DNA from: Reticulitermes speratus
Lineage: Eukaryota > Arthropoda > Insecta > Blattodea > Rhinotermitidae
NCBI GenBank assembly: GCA_021186555.1
Contig: JAJKFL010000006.1
Location: 7,088,215 to 7,152,214 of the forward strand
DNA length: 64,000 nucleotides
Reading direction: 5' to 3'
Notes under the pieces: generated by a model
The model's input: only the letters and a program-made list of their open reading frames with translations
Told to the model about the DNA's origin: nothing
Databases searched by the model: none
Part shown: positions 34,670 to 49,632 of the stretch, piece by piece
Position numbering within the stretch: position 1 is the first letter of the stretch
Layout of the letters: each line of letters opens with the position of its first letter
Position numbers and translations under genes: made by a program

Positions 34670-34965
34670 CCTAGCCTAGCCTAGCCTAGCCTAGCCTAGC
34701 CTAACCTAGCCTAGCCTAACCTAGCCTAACCTAACCTAGCCAAACCTAACCTAACCTAACCTAGCCTAACCTAGCCTACCCTAGCCTACCCTAGCCTAGC
34801 CTAGCCTACCCTAGCCTAGCCTACCCTAGCCTAGCCTACCTAGCCTAGCCTACCCTAGCCTACCTAGCCTACCTTGCCTAGCCTAGTCTAGCCTAACATA
34901 GCCTAGCGTAGCCTAGACTAAACTAGCATAGCCTAGCCTAGCCTAGCCTTGCCTAGCCTAGCCTA
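34670..34965 (+). repeat. CCTAG-rich block
   Basis: This is a nearly pure run of cctag units (CTAGG on the other strand) with cctac and cctaa variants. It is the most homogeneous single-variant block in the array and lies near the end next to the PLE. Confidence 0.9.
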
Positions 34966-37900
34966 ACCTAACCTAACCTAACCTAACATAAACTAACCTA
35001 ACCTAGCCTAGCTAACCTAACCTAACCTTGCCTAACCTATCCTAACCTAACCTAACCCAACCCAACCTAACATCACCTAACCAAAACTAACCTAACCTAA
35101 CTAAACCAACCTAACCTTAACGTGACCAGAACGTTACCTGACTGTGACATAACCGTGACTAGACCGTGTCCTGACGTGACGTAGCCTAGCCTAGCCTAGC
35201 CTATTCTAGCCTACCCTGGCCTGCTCTATCCTAACCTCACCTAACCTAACTCACCTAACCAAACCTAACCTAACCAACAAAACCTAACCCAACCTAACTC
35301 AACCTAACACAACCTAACCCAACTCAACCTAACACAACCTAAATCAAACCTAAACTAACCTAACCTAACCTAACCAACCCTACCCTAATCTAACCTTACC
35401 TAATCAAACCTAACCTGTCCGTGACCTGACCGTCACCTGACAGTGACCAGACCGTGACCTGACCGTGACTGATCATGACCGGACCGTGACCTAGCAAAAC
35501 AAACCTACCCTACCCTAGCCTACCTTAAACTACCCTAACCTAAACACCTAACATAACCTCACCTAACGTAACCTTACCTAACTTAACCTAACCTAACCCA
35601 ACCTAACCTAACACAACCTAACCCAACCTAATCAAACAAAACCCAACCCAACCCAACTTAACACAACCTAAATCAAACCTAACCTAACCTAACATAAAAA
35701 ACCCTACCCTAATCTAACCTAATCTAACCTAACCTAACTAAACTAAACTAACATAACCTAAATTAACGTAACCTTACCTAACCTAACCTATCCTAACATA
35801 ACCTAACCTAACCTAACCTAAACTATCCTAACCTAACCTAACATAAATTAACCTAACCTAATCTAACATAACCTAACCTAACCCAAACTAAATTACCTTT
35901 CCAAATGTAACCTAACCAAACCTAACTTAAACTAACTTACCTAACCTAACCTAACTTATCCTAACCTAACCTAACCTTACCTAATCTAACCTAACCAAAC
36001 CTAACCTGTCCGTGACCTGACCGTGACCTGACTGCGACCTTTCCGTGAACTGACCGTGACCTGACAGTTACCTGAACGTGACCTGACCGTAACCTGACCG
36101 TGATCTGAACATGACCTGAGAGTGACATGACCGTGACCTAGCCTAGCCTAACCTAACCTAGCCTACCCTAATCTAACCACCTAATTTAACTTCACGTAAA
36201 CTAACCTTACCTAAAATAACGTAACCCAAACTAACTTAACCGAATCTAACCTAACCTAACATCACCTAACCTAAACTAACCTTACCTAAACAAACCTAAC
36301 CTAACCTAAACTAACCTAACCTAACTTTACCGTGACCAGACCGTGAACTGACTGTGACCTAACAGTGACTAGAAAGTGTCCTGAACGTGACCTAGCCTAG
36401 CCTAGCCTACACTACCCTAGCCTAACCTACCCTAACCTCACCTCACCCAACCTCAACTAACCTAACCTTATCTTACCTATCCTAAACTAACATAACTTAA
36501 CTTAACCCAACCTAACCTAACCTAAACCAACCTATACCCATCAAAACCCAAACTAACCCAACCTAAACCAACCTGACCCAACCTAACCTAACTTAAACTA
36601 ACCTAACCTGACCTAAGCTAACCAAAACTACCCTAAGTTACACTAACCTAACTTTATCTTACCTTAACTTACCTAAACTGACCGTGACCTGACCGTGACG
36701 TAGCCTAGCCTAGCCTATTCTAGCCTACACTAGCCTGCACTATCCTAACCTCACCTAACCTAACCTCACCTAACCAAACCTAACCTACCCTAAACCAACA
36801 AAACATAACTCAAACTATCTCAACCTAACAAAACATAACCCAACTCAACATAACACAACCTAAATCAAACCTAAACTAACCTAACCTAAACTAACCAACC
36901 CTACCCTACCCTAACCTAACCTTACATAATCTAACCTAACCAAACGTAACCTGTCCGTGACATGACCGATACCTGACATTGACCTGACCGTGACCTGATC
37001 ATGACCTGACGGTGACATAGCCTAGACAACCCTACCCTAGCCTAGCCTACCTTAACCAAATCAACCCTAACAACCTAACATAACCTCACCTAATGTAACT
37101 TACCTAACTTAACCTAACCTAACCCAACCTAACCTAACCAAACATAACCCAACCTAACCCAACATAACCCAAACCAACCCAACCTAACTCAACCTAAATC
37201 AAACTTAAACTAACCTAACCTAACCAACCCTACCCTAACCTAACCTTACCTAATCTAAACTAACCAAACCAAAATTCTCCGTGACCTGACTGCAACCTGA
37301 CGTGACCTGACAGTGACCTGACCGTGACCTGACCGTGAACTGATCATGACCTGACCGTGACCTACCCTAGACAACACTGCCCTAGCCTAGCCTACATTAA
37401 CCTACCCTACACTAACCACCTAACATAAACTCACCAAACGTAACCTTACCTAAACTAATCTAACCTAACACAACCTAATCTAACCCAACCTAACCCAACC
37501 CAACCCAACATAACACAACCTAAATCAAACCAAACCTAACCTAAACAAACCTACCCTAATCTAACCTAACTTAACCTAAACTAACCTAACCTAACATAAA
37601 ACTAACCTAAACTAACCTGACCTAACATAACCTTACCTTACCTAACCTAACCTAACCAAACCTAACCTATCCTAACTTAACCTAATCTAACCTAACCTAA
37701 CCTAACATAAATTAACCTAACTAAATAACCTAACCTAACCCAACCTAACCTAACCATTCCAAATGTAAACTAACCTAACCATCTAACCTGACCGTGACCT
37801 TGACCTGACCGTGACCTGACCGTGATCTGAACATGACCTGAGAGTGACATGACCGTGACCTAGCCTAGACTAACCTAACCTAACCTACCCTAATCTAACC

Positions 37901-38329
37901 ACCTAACTTAACCACAGTTAAACTAACCTTACCTAAAATAACCTAACCCAAACTAACTTAAACTAATCTTAACATCACCTAAACTAAACTATCCTTACCT
38001 AAACAAACATAACCTAACTTAAACTAACCTAACATTACCGTGACCAGAACGTTAACAGACTGTGACCTAACCGTGACTAGACCGTGTCCTAAACGTGATC
38101 TAGCCTAGCCTAGCCTACACTACCCTAGCCTAACATATCCTAACCTCAACTCACCCAACCTCAACTAACCTAACCTAATCTTACCTAACATAATCTAACA
38201 TAAATTAACTTAACTTAACCCAACCTAACCTAACACAACCTATTCCCATCAAAACCCAACCTAACCCAACCTAACCTAACCTAAGGTAAACAAATCCACC
38301 CTAACTTACCCTAACCTAAACTTACTAAC

Positions 38330-41300
38330 CTAAATGACCGTGACTGATCGTGACCTGACCGTGACGTAGCCTAGCCTAGCCTATTCTAGCCTAACCTAGC
38401 CTGCACTATCCTAACCTCATCTAACCTAACCTTACCTAAACAAACCTAACCTAACCTAACTCAACAAAACCTAACCCAACCTAACTCAACCTAACACAAC
38501 CTAAATCAAACCTAAAATAACAAAACCTAAACTTAACCTAACCAACTACCCTAATCTAACCTAACCAAACCTAACCTGTCCGTGACCTCAACGTCACCTG
38601 ACCGTGACTCGACAGTGACCTGACCAAAATATGACCGTGACCTAGCCTAGACAACCCTACCCTAGCCTAGCCTATCTTAACCTACCCTACCCTAACCACC
38701 TAAAATAACCTGACCTAACGTAAACTTACCTATCTTAACCTAACCTAACCCAACCTAACCTAAAATAACCCAACCTAACCCAACCTAACATAACCTAAAT
38801 CAAACATAGCCTAACCTAACCTAAACAACCTACCCTAATCTAACCTAACATAACCTAACCTACTTACCTAACCTAACCTAACCTAATCTAAACTAACCTA
38901 ACCTAACCCAACCTATACTAACCTAACCTAACATAACATAAATTAACCTAACATAACCTAACCTAACACAACCTAACCTAACCTTTCCAAATGTAACCTA
39001 ACCTAACCTAACTTAACCTAACCTAACATCACCTTACCTGAACGTGACCTGACAGTGACCTGATCGTCACCTGACCGTGACCTGACCGAGACCTGACCGT
39101 GACCTGACCGTGACTTGTCCGTGACCTGACCGTGATCTGAACATGACCTGAGATTGACATGACCGTGACCTAGCCTAGCCGATCCTATCCTATCCTACCC
39201 TAATCTAACCACCTAACTTAACGTCACGTAAACTAACCTTACCTAATATAACCTAACCCAAACTAACTTAACCTAAACTAACCTAAACTAACATCACCTA
39301 AACCAAGATAGCCTTACCTAATCTAACATAAACTAACCTAAACTAACCTAACTTTAGGTGAAAAGAACGTGACCTGAATGTGACATAACCGTGAATAGAC
39401 CGTGTCCTGAACATCACCTAGCCTAGCCTAGCCTACACTACCCTAGACTAACCTACCCTAACCTCACCTCACCCAACCTAAACTAATCTTACCTAACCTA
39501 AACTAACATAACTTAACTTAACTTAACCCAACCTAACGTAACCTAACCTAACCCAACCTATTCCCATCAAAACCCAACCTAACCCAACCTAAACCAACCT
39601 AACCCAACCCAACCTAACCTAACCTAAACTAACCTAACCTAACTTAAGCTAACTTAAACTACCCTAAATTACCCTAAACTAACCTTAACTTAACTTACCT
39701 TACCTTACCTAAACTGACCGTGACCTGACCGTGACTCGACAGTGACCTGACCAAAACATGACCGTGACCTGATCATGACCTGACCGTGACCTAGCCTAGA
39801 CAACCCTACCCTAGCCTAGCCTATCTAACCTACCCTACCCTAACCACCTAAAATAACCTGACCTAACGTAAACTTACCTATCTTAACCTAACCTAACCTA
39901 ACCCAACCTAACCTAAAATAACCCAAACTAACCCAACCCAACCTACCCTAATCTACCCTAACATAACCTAACCTAATATAACCTAACCTAACCTAACCTG
40001 ACCTAACCTAACCTAATCTAAACTAACCTAACCCAACCTAAACTAACCTAACATAACATAAATTAACCTAACATAACCTAACCTAACACAACCTAACCTA
40101 TCCTTTCCAAATGTAACCTAACCTAACCTAACCTAACTTAACCTAACCTAACATCACCTTACCTGAACGTGACCTGACAGTGACCTGATCGTCACCTGAT
40201 CGTCACCTGACCGTGACCTGACCGAGACCTGACCGTGACCTGACCGTGACTTGTCCGTGACCTGACCGTGATCTGAACATGACCTGAGATTGACATGACC
40301 GTGACCTAGCCTAGCCGATCCTATCCTATCCTACCCTAATCTAACCACCTAACTTAACCTCACGTAAACTAACCTTACCTAATATAACCTAACCCAAACT
40401 AACAACCTAAACTAACCTAAACTAACATCACCTAAACTAAGATAGCCTTACCTAATCTAACATAAACTAACCTAAAATAACCTAACTTTACCGTGACAAG
40501 AACGTGACCTGAATTTGACATAACTGTGAATAGAACGTGACCTAGCCTAGCCTAGCCTAGCCTACACTACCCTAGACTAACCTACCCTAACCTCACCTCA
40601 CCCAACCTAAACTAATCTTACCTAACCTAAACTAACACAACTTAACTTAACTTAACCCAACCTAACGTAACCTAACCTAACCCAACCTATTCCCATCAAA
40701 ACCCAACCTAACCCAACCTAAACCAACCTAACCCAACCCAACCTAACCTAACCTAAACTAACCTAACCTAACTTAAGCTAACTTAAACTACCCTAAATTA
40801 CCCTAAACTAACGTTAACTTAACTTACCTTACCTTACCTAAACTGACCGTGACTCGACAGTGACCTGACCAAAACATGACCGTGACCTGATCATGACCTG
40901 ACCGTGACCTAGCCTAGACAACCCTACCCTAGCCTAGCCTATCTTAACCTACCCTACCCTAACCACCTAAAATAACCTGACCTATCGTAAACTTACCTAT
41001 CTTAACCTAACCTAACCCAACCTAACCTAAAATAACCCAACCTGACCCAACCTAACATAATCTAAATCAAACATAGCCTAACCTAACCTAACCTAAATAA
41101 CCTACCCTAATCTAACCTAACATAACCTAACCTAATATAACCTAACCTAACCTAACCTTACCTAACCTAATCTAAACTAACCTAACCTAACCCAACCCAA
41201 ACTAACCTAACCTAACATAACATAAATTAACCTAACATAACCTAACCTAACACAACCTAACCTAACCTTTCCAAATGTAACCTAACGTAACCTAACCTAA

Positions 41301-43508
41301 CTTAACCTAACCTAACATCACCTTATCTGAACGTGACCTGACAGTGACCTGATCGTTACCTGACCGTGACCTGACAGTGACCTGACCGTGACCTGACCGT
41401 GACTTGTCCGTGACCTGACCGCGATCTGAACATGACCTGAGATTGACATGACCGTGACCTAGCCTAGCCGATCCTATCCTATCCTACCCTAATCTAACGA
41501 CCTAACATAACCTCACGTAAACTAACCTTACCTAATATAACCTAACCCAAACTAACTTAACCTAAACTAACATCACCTATACTAAGATAACCTTACCTAA
41601 TCTAACATAAACTATCCTAAACTAACCTAACTTTACCGTGACAAGAACGTGTCCTGAATGTGACATAACCGTGAATAGACCGTGTCCTGAACGTGACCTA
41701 GCCTAGCCTAGCCTATCCTACACTACCCTAGCCTAACCTACCCTAACCTCACCTCACCCAACCTAAACTAATCTTACCTAACCTAAACTAACATAACTTA
41801 ACTTAACCCAACCTAACGTAACCTAACCTAACCCAACCTATTCCCATCAAAACCCAACCTAAACCAACCTAACCCAACTAACCTAACCTAAACTAACCTA
41901 ACTTAAATAAGCTAACTTAAACTACCTTAAATTACCCTAAACTAACCTTAACTTAACTTACCTTACCTTACCTAAACTGACCGTGACCTGACCGTGACTT
42001 GACCGTGACGTAGCCTAGCCTATTGTAGCCTACCCTAGCCTGCACAATCCTAACCTCACCTAAACTATCCTCACCTAACCAAACCTAAACTAACGTAACC
42101 CAACAAAACCTAACCCAACCTAACTCAACCTAACATAACCTAACCCAACTCAACATAACAAAACCTAAATCAAACCTAAACTAACATAACCTAACCTAAA
42201 CTAACCAACAATACCCTAACCTAACCTTACCTAATCTAACCAAACCTAACTTGTCCGTGCAATGACCGTCACCTGACCGTGACCTGACAGTGACCTGACC
42301 GTGAACTGACCGTGACCTGATCATGACCTGACATTGCCTAGACAACCCTAACCTAGCCTAGCCTACCTTAACCTACCCTAGACTAACCACCTAACATAAC
42401 CTCACCTAACGTAAACTTACCTATCATAACATAACCTAACACAACCTAACTTAACCTAACCTAACACAACCTAACCAAACCTAACCCAACCTAACACAAC
42501 CTAAATCAAACCTAACCTAACCTAACCTAAACAACCATACCCTAATTTAAACTAACCTAATCTAACCTAACCAAACCTAACCTAAACTTACCTAACCTAA
42601 TCTAACCTAACCTAACTAAACTAACCTAAGCTAAACTAACTTAAACTAACCTAACCTAACTTAACCTAAACTAACTTAAATGAACCTAAACTAACCTAAC
42701 TTAACCTACCCTAACCAAAACTAACCTAATCTAACAACCTAACCAAAACTATCCTAACATAAATTAACCTAACCTAACCTAAAATAACCTAACCTTACCC
42801 AACATAACATAACCCTTCCAAATGTAACCTAACCTAACTTAACCTAACATAACCTAACCTCACCCAACTTGACTGTGACCTGACCGTGATCTGACCGTGA
42901 CCTGTGCATAACTTGACCGTGATCTGAACATGACCTGAGAGTGACATGACCGTGACCTAGCCTAGCCTAACCTAACTTAGGCTCCCCCAAATCTAACCAC
43001 CTAACTTAACCTCCCGTAACCTAACCTTACCTAAAATAACCTAACTCAAACTAACTTAACCTTATCTAACCTAACCTAACATCACCTAACCTAAACTAAC
43101 CTTACCTAAACTAACTTATCCTAACCTAAACTAACCTAACTTTACCATGACCAGAACGTGAACTGACTGTGACCTAACCGTGACTAGACCTTGTCCTGAA
43201 CGTGACCTAGCCTAGCCTAGCCTAGCCTACACTACCCTAACCTAACCTACCCTAACCTCAACTCACCCAACCTCAACTAACCTAACCTAATCTTACCTAA
43301 CGTAAACTAACATGAATTAACTTACCTTAACTCAACTTAACCTAACCTAACACAACCTATTCCCATCAAAACCCAACCTAACCCAACCTAACCTAACCTA
43401 AACTAACCTAACCTAAGCTAAACAAATCCACCCTAACTTACCCTAACCTAACCTTACCTTACCTTACCTAAACTGACCGTGACCTGATCGTGACCTGACC
43501 GTGAACTG
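38330..43508 (+). repeat. higher-order repeat copy A
   Basis: The copy begins around gaccgtgacgtagcctagcc before 38400 and contains anchors gtccgtgacctcaacgtcac (38577) and actttaggtgaaaagaacg (39351). The copy at 43509-49632 repeats these at offsets of about 5,171 and 5,221 bp, with mostly matching sequence between. Boundaries are approximate. Confidence 0.8.
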
Positions 43509-46500
43509 GTAAACTGACCGTGACGTAGCCTAGCCTATTCTAGCCTAACCTAGCCTGCACTATCCTAACCTCATCTAACCTAACCTTACCTAAACAAACC
43601 TAACCTAACCTAACTCAACAAAACCTAACCCAACCTAACTCAACCTAACACAACCTAAATCAAACCTAAAATAACAAAACCTAACTTAACCTAACCAACC
43701 CTACCCTAATCTAACCTTACCTAATCTAACCTAACGAAACCTAACCTGTCCGTGACCTCAACGTCACCTGACCGTGACTCGACAGTGACCTGACCAAAAC
43801 ATGACCGTGACCTGATCATGACCTGACCGTGACCTAGCCTAGACAACCCTACCCTAGCCTAGCCTATCTTAACCTACCCTACCCTAACCACCTAAAATAA
43901 TCTGACCTAAGGTAAACTTACCTATCTTAACCTAACCTAACCCAACCTAACCTAAAATAACCCAACCTAACCCAACCCAACCTAACATAACCTAAATCAA
44001 ACAGCCTAATCTAACCTAACCTAAACAACCTACCCTAATCTAACCTAACATAACCTAACCTAATATAACCTAACCTAACCTTACCTAACCTAACCTAATC
44101 TAAACTAACCTAACCTAACCCAACCTATACTAACCTAACCTAACCTAACATAACATAAATTAACCTAACATAACCTAACCTAACACAACCTAACCTAACC
44201 TTTCCAAATGTAACCTACATAACCTAACCTAACTTAACCTAACCTAACATCACCTTACCTGAACGTGACCTGACAGTGACCTGATCGTCACCTGACCGTG
44301 ACCTGACCGAGACCTGACCGTGACCTGACCGTGACTTGTCCGTGACCTGACCGTGATCTGAACATGACCTGAGATTGACATGACCGTGACCTAGCCTAGC
44401 CGATCCTATCCTATCCTACCCTAATCTAACCACCTAACTTAACCTCACGTAAACTAACCTTACCTAATATAACCTAACCCAAACTAACTTAACCTAAAGT
44501 AACCTAAACTAACATCACCTAAACCAAGATAGCCTTACCTAATCTAACATAAACTAACCTAAACTAACCTAACTTTAGGTGAAAAGAACGTGACCTGAAT
44601 GTGACATAACCGTGAATAGACCGTGTCCTGAACATCACCTAGCCTAGCCTAGCCTACACTACCCTAGACTAACCTACCCTAACCTCACCTCACCCAACCT
44701 AAACTAATCTTACCTAACCTAAACTAACATAACTTAACTTAACTTAACCCAACCTAACGTAACCTAACCTAACCCAACCTATTCCCACCAAAACCCAACC
44801 TAACCCAACCTAAACCAACCTAACCCAACCCAACCTAACCTAACCCAACCTACCTAACCTAAACTAACCTAACCTAACTTAAGCTAACTTAAACTACCTT
44901 AAATTACCCTAAACTAACCTTAACTTACCTTACCTTACCTAAACTGACCGTGACCTGACCGTGACTCGACAGTGACCTGACCAAAACATGACCGTGACCT
45001 GATCATGACCTGACCGTGACCTAGCCTAGACAACCCTACCCTAGCCTAGCCTATCTAACCTACCCTACCCTAACCACCTAAAATAACCTGACCTAACGTA
45101 AACTTACCTATCTTAACCTAACCTAACCTAACCCAACCTAACCTAAAATAACCCAAACTAACCCAACCCAACCTACCCTAATCTACCCTAACATAACCTA
45201 ACCTAATATAACCTAACCTAACCTTACCTGACCTAACCTAACCTAATCTAAACTAACCTAACCCAACCTAAACTAACCTAACATAACATAAATTAACCTA
45301 ACATAACCTAACCTAACACAACCTAACCTATCCTTTCCAAATGTAACCTAACCTAACCTAACCTAACTTAACCTAACCTAACATCACCTTACCTGAACGT
45401 GACCTGACAGTGACCTGATCGTCACCTGATCGTCACCTGACCGTGACCTGACCGAGACCTGACCGTGACCTGACCGTGACTTGTCCGTGACCTGACCGTG
45501 ATCTGAACATGACCTGAGATTGACATGACCGTGACCTAGCCTAGCCGATCCTATCCTATCCTACCCTAATCTAACCACCTAACTTAACCTCACGTAAACT
45601 AACCTTACCTAATATAACCTAACCCAAACTAACAACCTAAACTAACCTAAACTAACATCACCTAAACTAAGATAGCCTTACCTAATCTAACATAAACTAA
45701 CCTAAAATAACCTAACTTTACCGTGACAAGAACGTGACCTGAATTTGACATAACTGTGAATAGAACGTGACCTAGCCTAGCCTAGCCTAGCCTACACTAC
45801 CCTAGACTAACCTACCCTAACCTCACCTCACCCAACCTAAACTAATCTTACCTAACCTAAACTAACACAACTTAACTTAACTTAACCCAACCTAACGTAA
45901 CCTAACCTAACCCAACCTATTCCCATCAAAACCCAACCTAACCCAACCTAAACCAACCTAACCCAACCCAACCTAACCTAACCTAAACTAACCTAACCTA
46001 ACTTAAGCTAACTTAAACTACCCTAAATTACCCTAAACTAACGTTAACTTAACTTACCTTACCTTACCTAAACTGACCGTGACTCGACAGTGACCTGACC
46101 AAAACATGACCGTGACCTGATCATGACCTGACCGTGACCTAGCCTAGACAACCCTACCCTAGCCTAGCCTATCTTAACCTACCCTACCCTAACCACCTAA
46201 AATAACCTGACCTATCGTAAACTTACCTATCTTAACCTAACCTAACCCAACCTAACCTAAAATAACCCAACCTGACCCAACCTAACATAATCTAAATCAA
46301 ACATAGCCTAACCTAACCTAACCTAAATAACCTACCCTAATCTAACCTAACATAACCTAACCTAATATAACCTAACCTAACCTAACCTTACCTAACCTAA
46401 TCTAAACTAACCTAACCTAACCCAACCCAAACTAACCTAACCTAACATAACATAAATTAACCTAACATAACCTAACCTAACACAACCTAACCTAACCTTT

Positions 46501-49500
46501 CCAAATGTAACCTAACGTAACCTAACCTAACTTAACCTAACCTAACATCACCTTATCTGAACGTGACCTGACAGTGACCTGATCGTTACCTGACCGTGAC
46601 CTGACAGTGACCTGACCGTGACCTGACCGTGACTTGTCCGTGACTGACCGCGATCTGAACATGACCTGAGATTGACATGACCGTGACCTAGCCTAGCCGA
46701 TCCTATCCTATCCTACCCTAATCTAACGACCTAACATAACCTCACGTAAACTAACCTTACCTAATATAACCTAACCCAAACTAACTTAACCTAAACTAAC
46801 ATCACCTATACTAAGATAACCTTACCTAATCTAACATAAACTATCCTAAACTAACCTAACTTTACCGTGACAAGAACGTGTCCTGAATGTGACATAACCG
46901 TGAATAGACCGTGTCCTGAACGTGACCTAGCCTAGCCTAGCCTATCCTACACTACCCTAGCCTAACCTACCCTAACCTCACCTCACCCAACCTAAACTAA
47001 TCTTACCTAACCTAAACTAACATAACTTAACTTAACCCAACCTAACGTAACCTAACCTAACCCAACCTATTCCCATCAAACCCAACCTAAACCAACCTAA
47101 CCCAACCTAACCTAACCTAAACTAACCTAACTTAAATAAGCTAACTTAAACTACCTTAAATTACCCTAAACTAACCTTAACTTAACTTACCTTACCTTAC
47201 CTAAACTGACCGTGACCTGACCGTGACTTGACCGTGACGTAGCCTAGCCTATTGTAGCCTACCCTAGCTGCACAATCCTAACCTCACCTAAACTATCCTC
47301 ACCTAACCAAACCTAAACTAACGTAACCCAACAAAACCTAACCCAACCTAACTCAACCTAACATAACCTAACCCAACTCAACATAACAAAACCTAAATCA
47401 AACCTAAACTAACATAACCTAACCTAAACTAACCAACAATACCCTAACCTAACCTTACCTAATCTAACCAAACCTAACTTGTCCGTGCAATGACCGTCAC
47501 CTGACCGTGACCTGACAGTGACCTGACCGTGAACTGACCGTGACCTGATCATGACCTGACATTGCCTAGACAACCCTAACCTAGCCTAGCCTACCTTAAC
47601 CTACCCTAGACTAACCACCTAACATAACCTCACCTAACGTAAACTTACCTATCATAACATAACCTAACACAACCTAACTTAACCTAACCTAACACAACCT
47701 AACCAAACCTAACCCAACCTAACACAACCTAAATCAAACCTAACCTAACCTAACCTAAACAACCATACCCTAATTTAAACTAACCTATCTAACCTAACCA
47801 ACCTAACCTAAACTTACCTAACCTAATCTAACCTAACCTAACTAAACTAACCTAAGCTAAACTAACTTAAACTAACCTAACCTAACTTAACCTAAACTAA
47901 CTTAAATGAACCTAAACTAACCTAACTTAACCTACCCTAACCAAAACTAACCTAATCTAACAACCTAACCAAAACTATCCTAACATAAATTAACCTAACC
48001 TAACCTAAAATAACCTAACCTTACCCAACATAACATAACCCTTCCAAATGTAACCTAACCTAACTTAACCTAACATAACCTAACCTCACCAACTTGACTG
48101 TGACCTGACCGTGATCTGACCGTGACTGTGCATAACTTGACCGTGATCTGAACATGACCTGAGAGTGACATGACCGTGACCTAGCCTAGCCTAACCTAAC
48201 TTAGGCTCCCCAAATCTAACCACCTAACTTAACCTCCCGTAACCTAACCTTACCTAAAATAACCTAAACTCAAACTAACTTAACCTTATCTAACCTAACC
48301 TAACATCACCTAACCTAAACTAACCTTACCTAAACTAACTTATCCTAACCTAAACTAACCTAACTTTACCATGACCAGAACGTGAACTGACTGTGACCTA
48401 ACCGTGACTAGACCTTGTCCTGAACGTGACCTAGCCTAGCCTAGCCTAGCCTACACTACCCTAACCTAACCTACCCTAACCTCAACTCACCCAACCTCAA
48501 CTAACCTAACCTAATCTTACCTAACGTAAACTAACATGAATTAACTTACCTTAACTCAACTTAACCTAACCTAACACAACCTATTCCCATCAAAACCCAA
48601 CCTAACCCAACCTAACCTAACCTAAACTAACCTAACCTAAGCTAAACAAATCCACCCTAACTTACCCTAACCTAACCTTACCTTACCTTACCTAAACTGA
48701 CCGTGACCTGATCGTGACCTGACCGTGAACTGATCGTGACCTGACCGTGACGTAGCCTAGCCTAGCCTATTCTTGCCTACCCTAGCCTGCACTATCCTAA
48801 CCTCATCTAACCTAACCTTACCTAAACAAACCTAACCTAACCTAACCCAACAAAACCTAACCAACTAACGCAAACTAACACAACCTAAATCAAACCTAAA
48901 ATAACAAAACCTAACTTAACCTAACCAACCCTACCCTAACCTACCTTACCTAATCTAACCTAACCAAACCTAACCTGTCCGTGACCTGAACGTCACTGAC
49001 AGTGACCTGACCAAAACCAGACCGTGACCTGATCATGATCTGACCGTGACCTAGCCTAGACAACCCTACCCTAGCCTAGCCTATCTTAACCTAGCCTAAC
49101 CTAACCACCTAACAAAACCTCACCTAACGTAAACTTACCTATCTTACCCTAACCTAACCCAACCTAACCTAAAATAACCCAACCTAACTCAACCCAACCC
49201 AACCTAACACAACCTAAATCAAACCTAGCCTAACCCAACCTAAACAACCTACCCTAATCTAACTTAATCTAACATCACCTAAAGTAAACTATCCTTACCT
49301 AAACAAACATAACCTAACTTAAACTAACCTAACATTACCGTGACCAGAACGTTAACAGACTGTGACCTAACCGTGACTAGACCGTGTCCTAAACGTGATC
49401 TAGCCTAGCCTAGCCTACACTACCCTAGCCTAACCTATCCTAACCTCAACTCACCCAACCTCAACTAACCTAACCTAATCTTACCTAACATAATCTAACA

Positions 49501-49632
49501 TAAATTAACTTAACTTAACCCAACCTAACCTAACACAACCTATTCCATCAAAACCCAACCTAACCCAACCTAACCTAACCTAAGCTAAACAAATCCACCC
49601 TAACTTACCCTAACCTAACCTTACCTAACGTA
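43509..49632 (+). repeat. higher-order repeat copy B
   Basis: Anchor actttaggtg is at 44572. This copy carries about 0.9 kb extra near 48720-49630. Part of the extra (49270-49420) closely resembles 37975-38110 left of copy A, so the copy is mosaic. The start at 43505 has the unusual junction gaactggtaaactgaccg. Confidence 0.8.
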
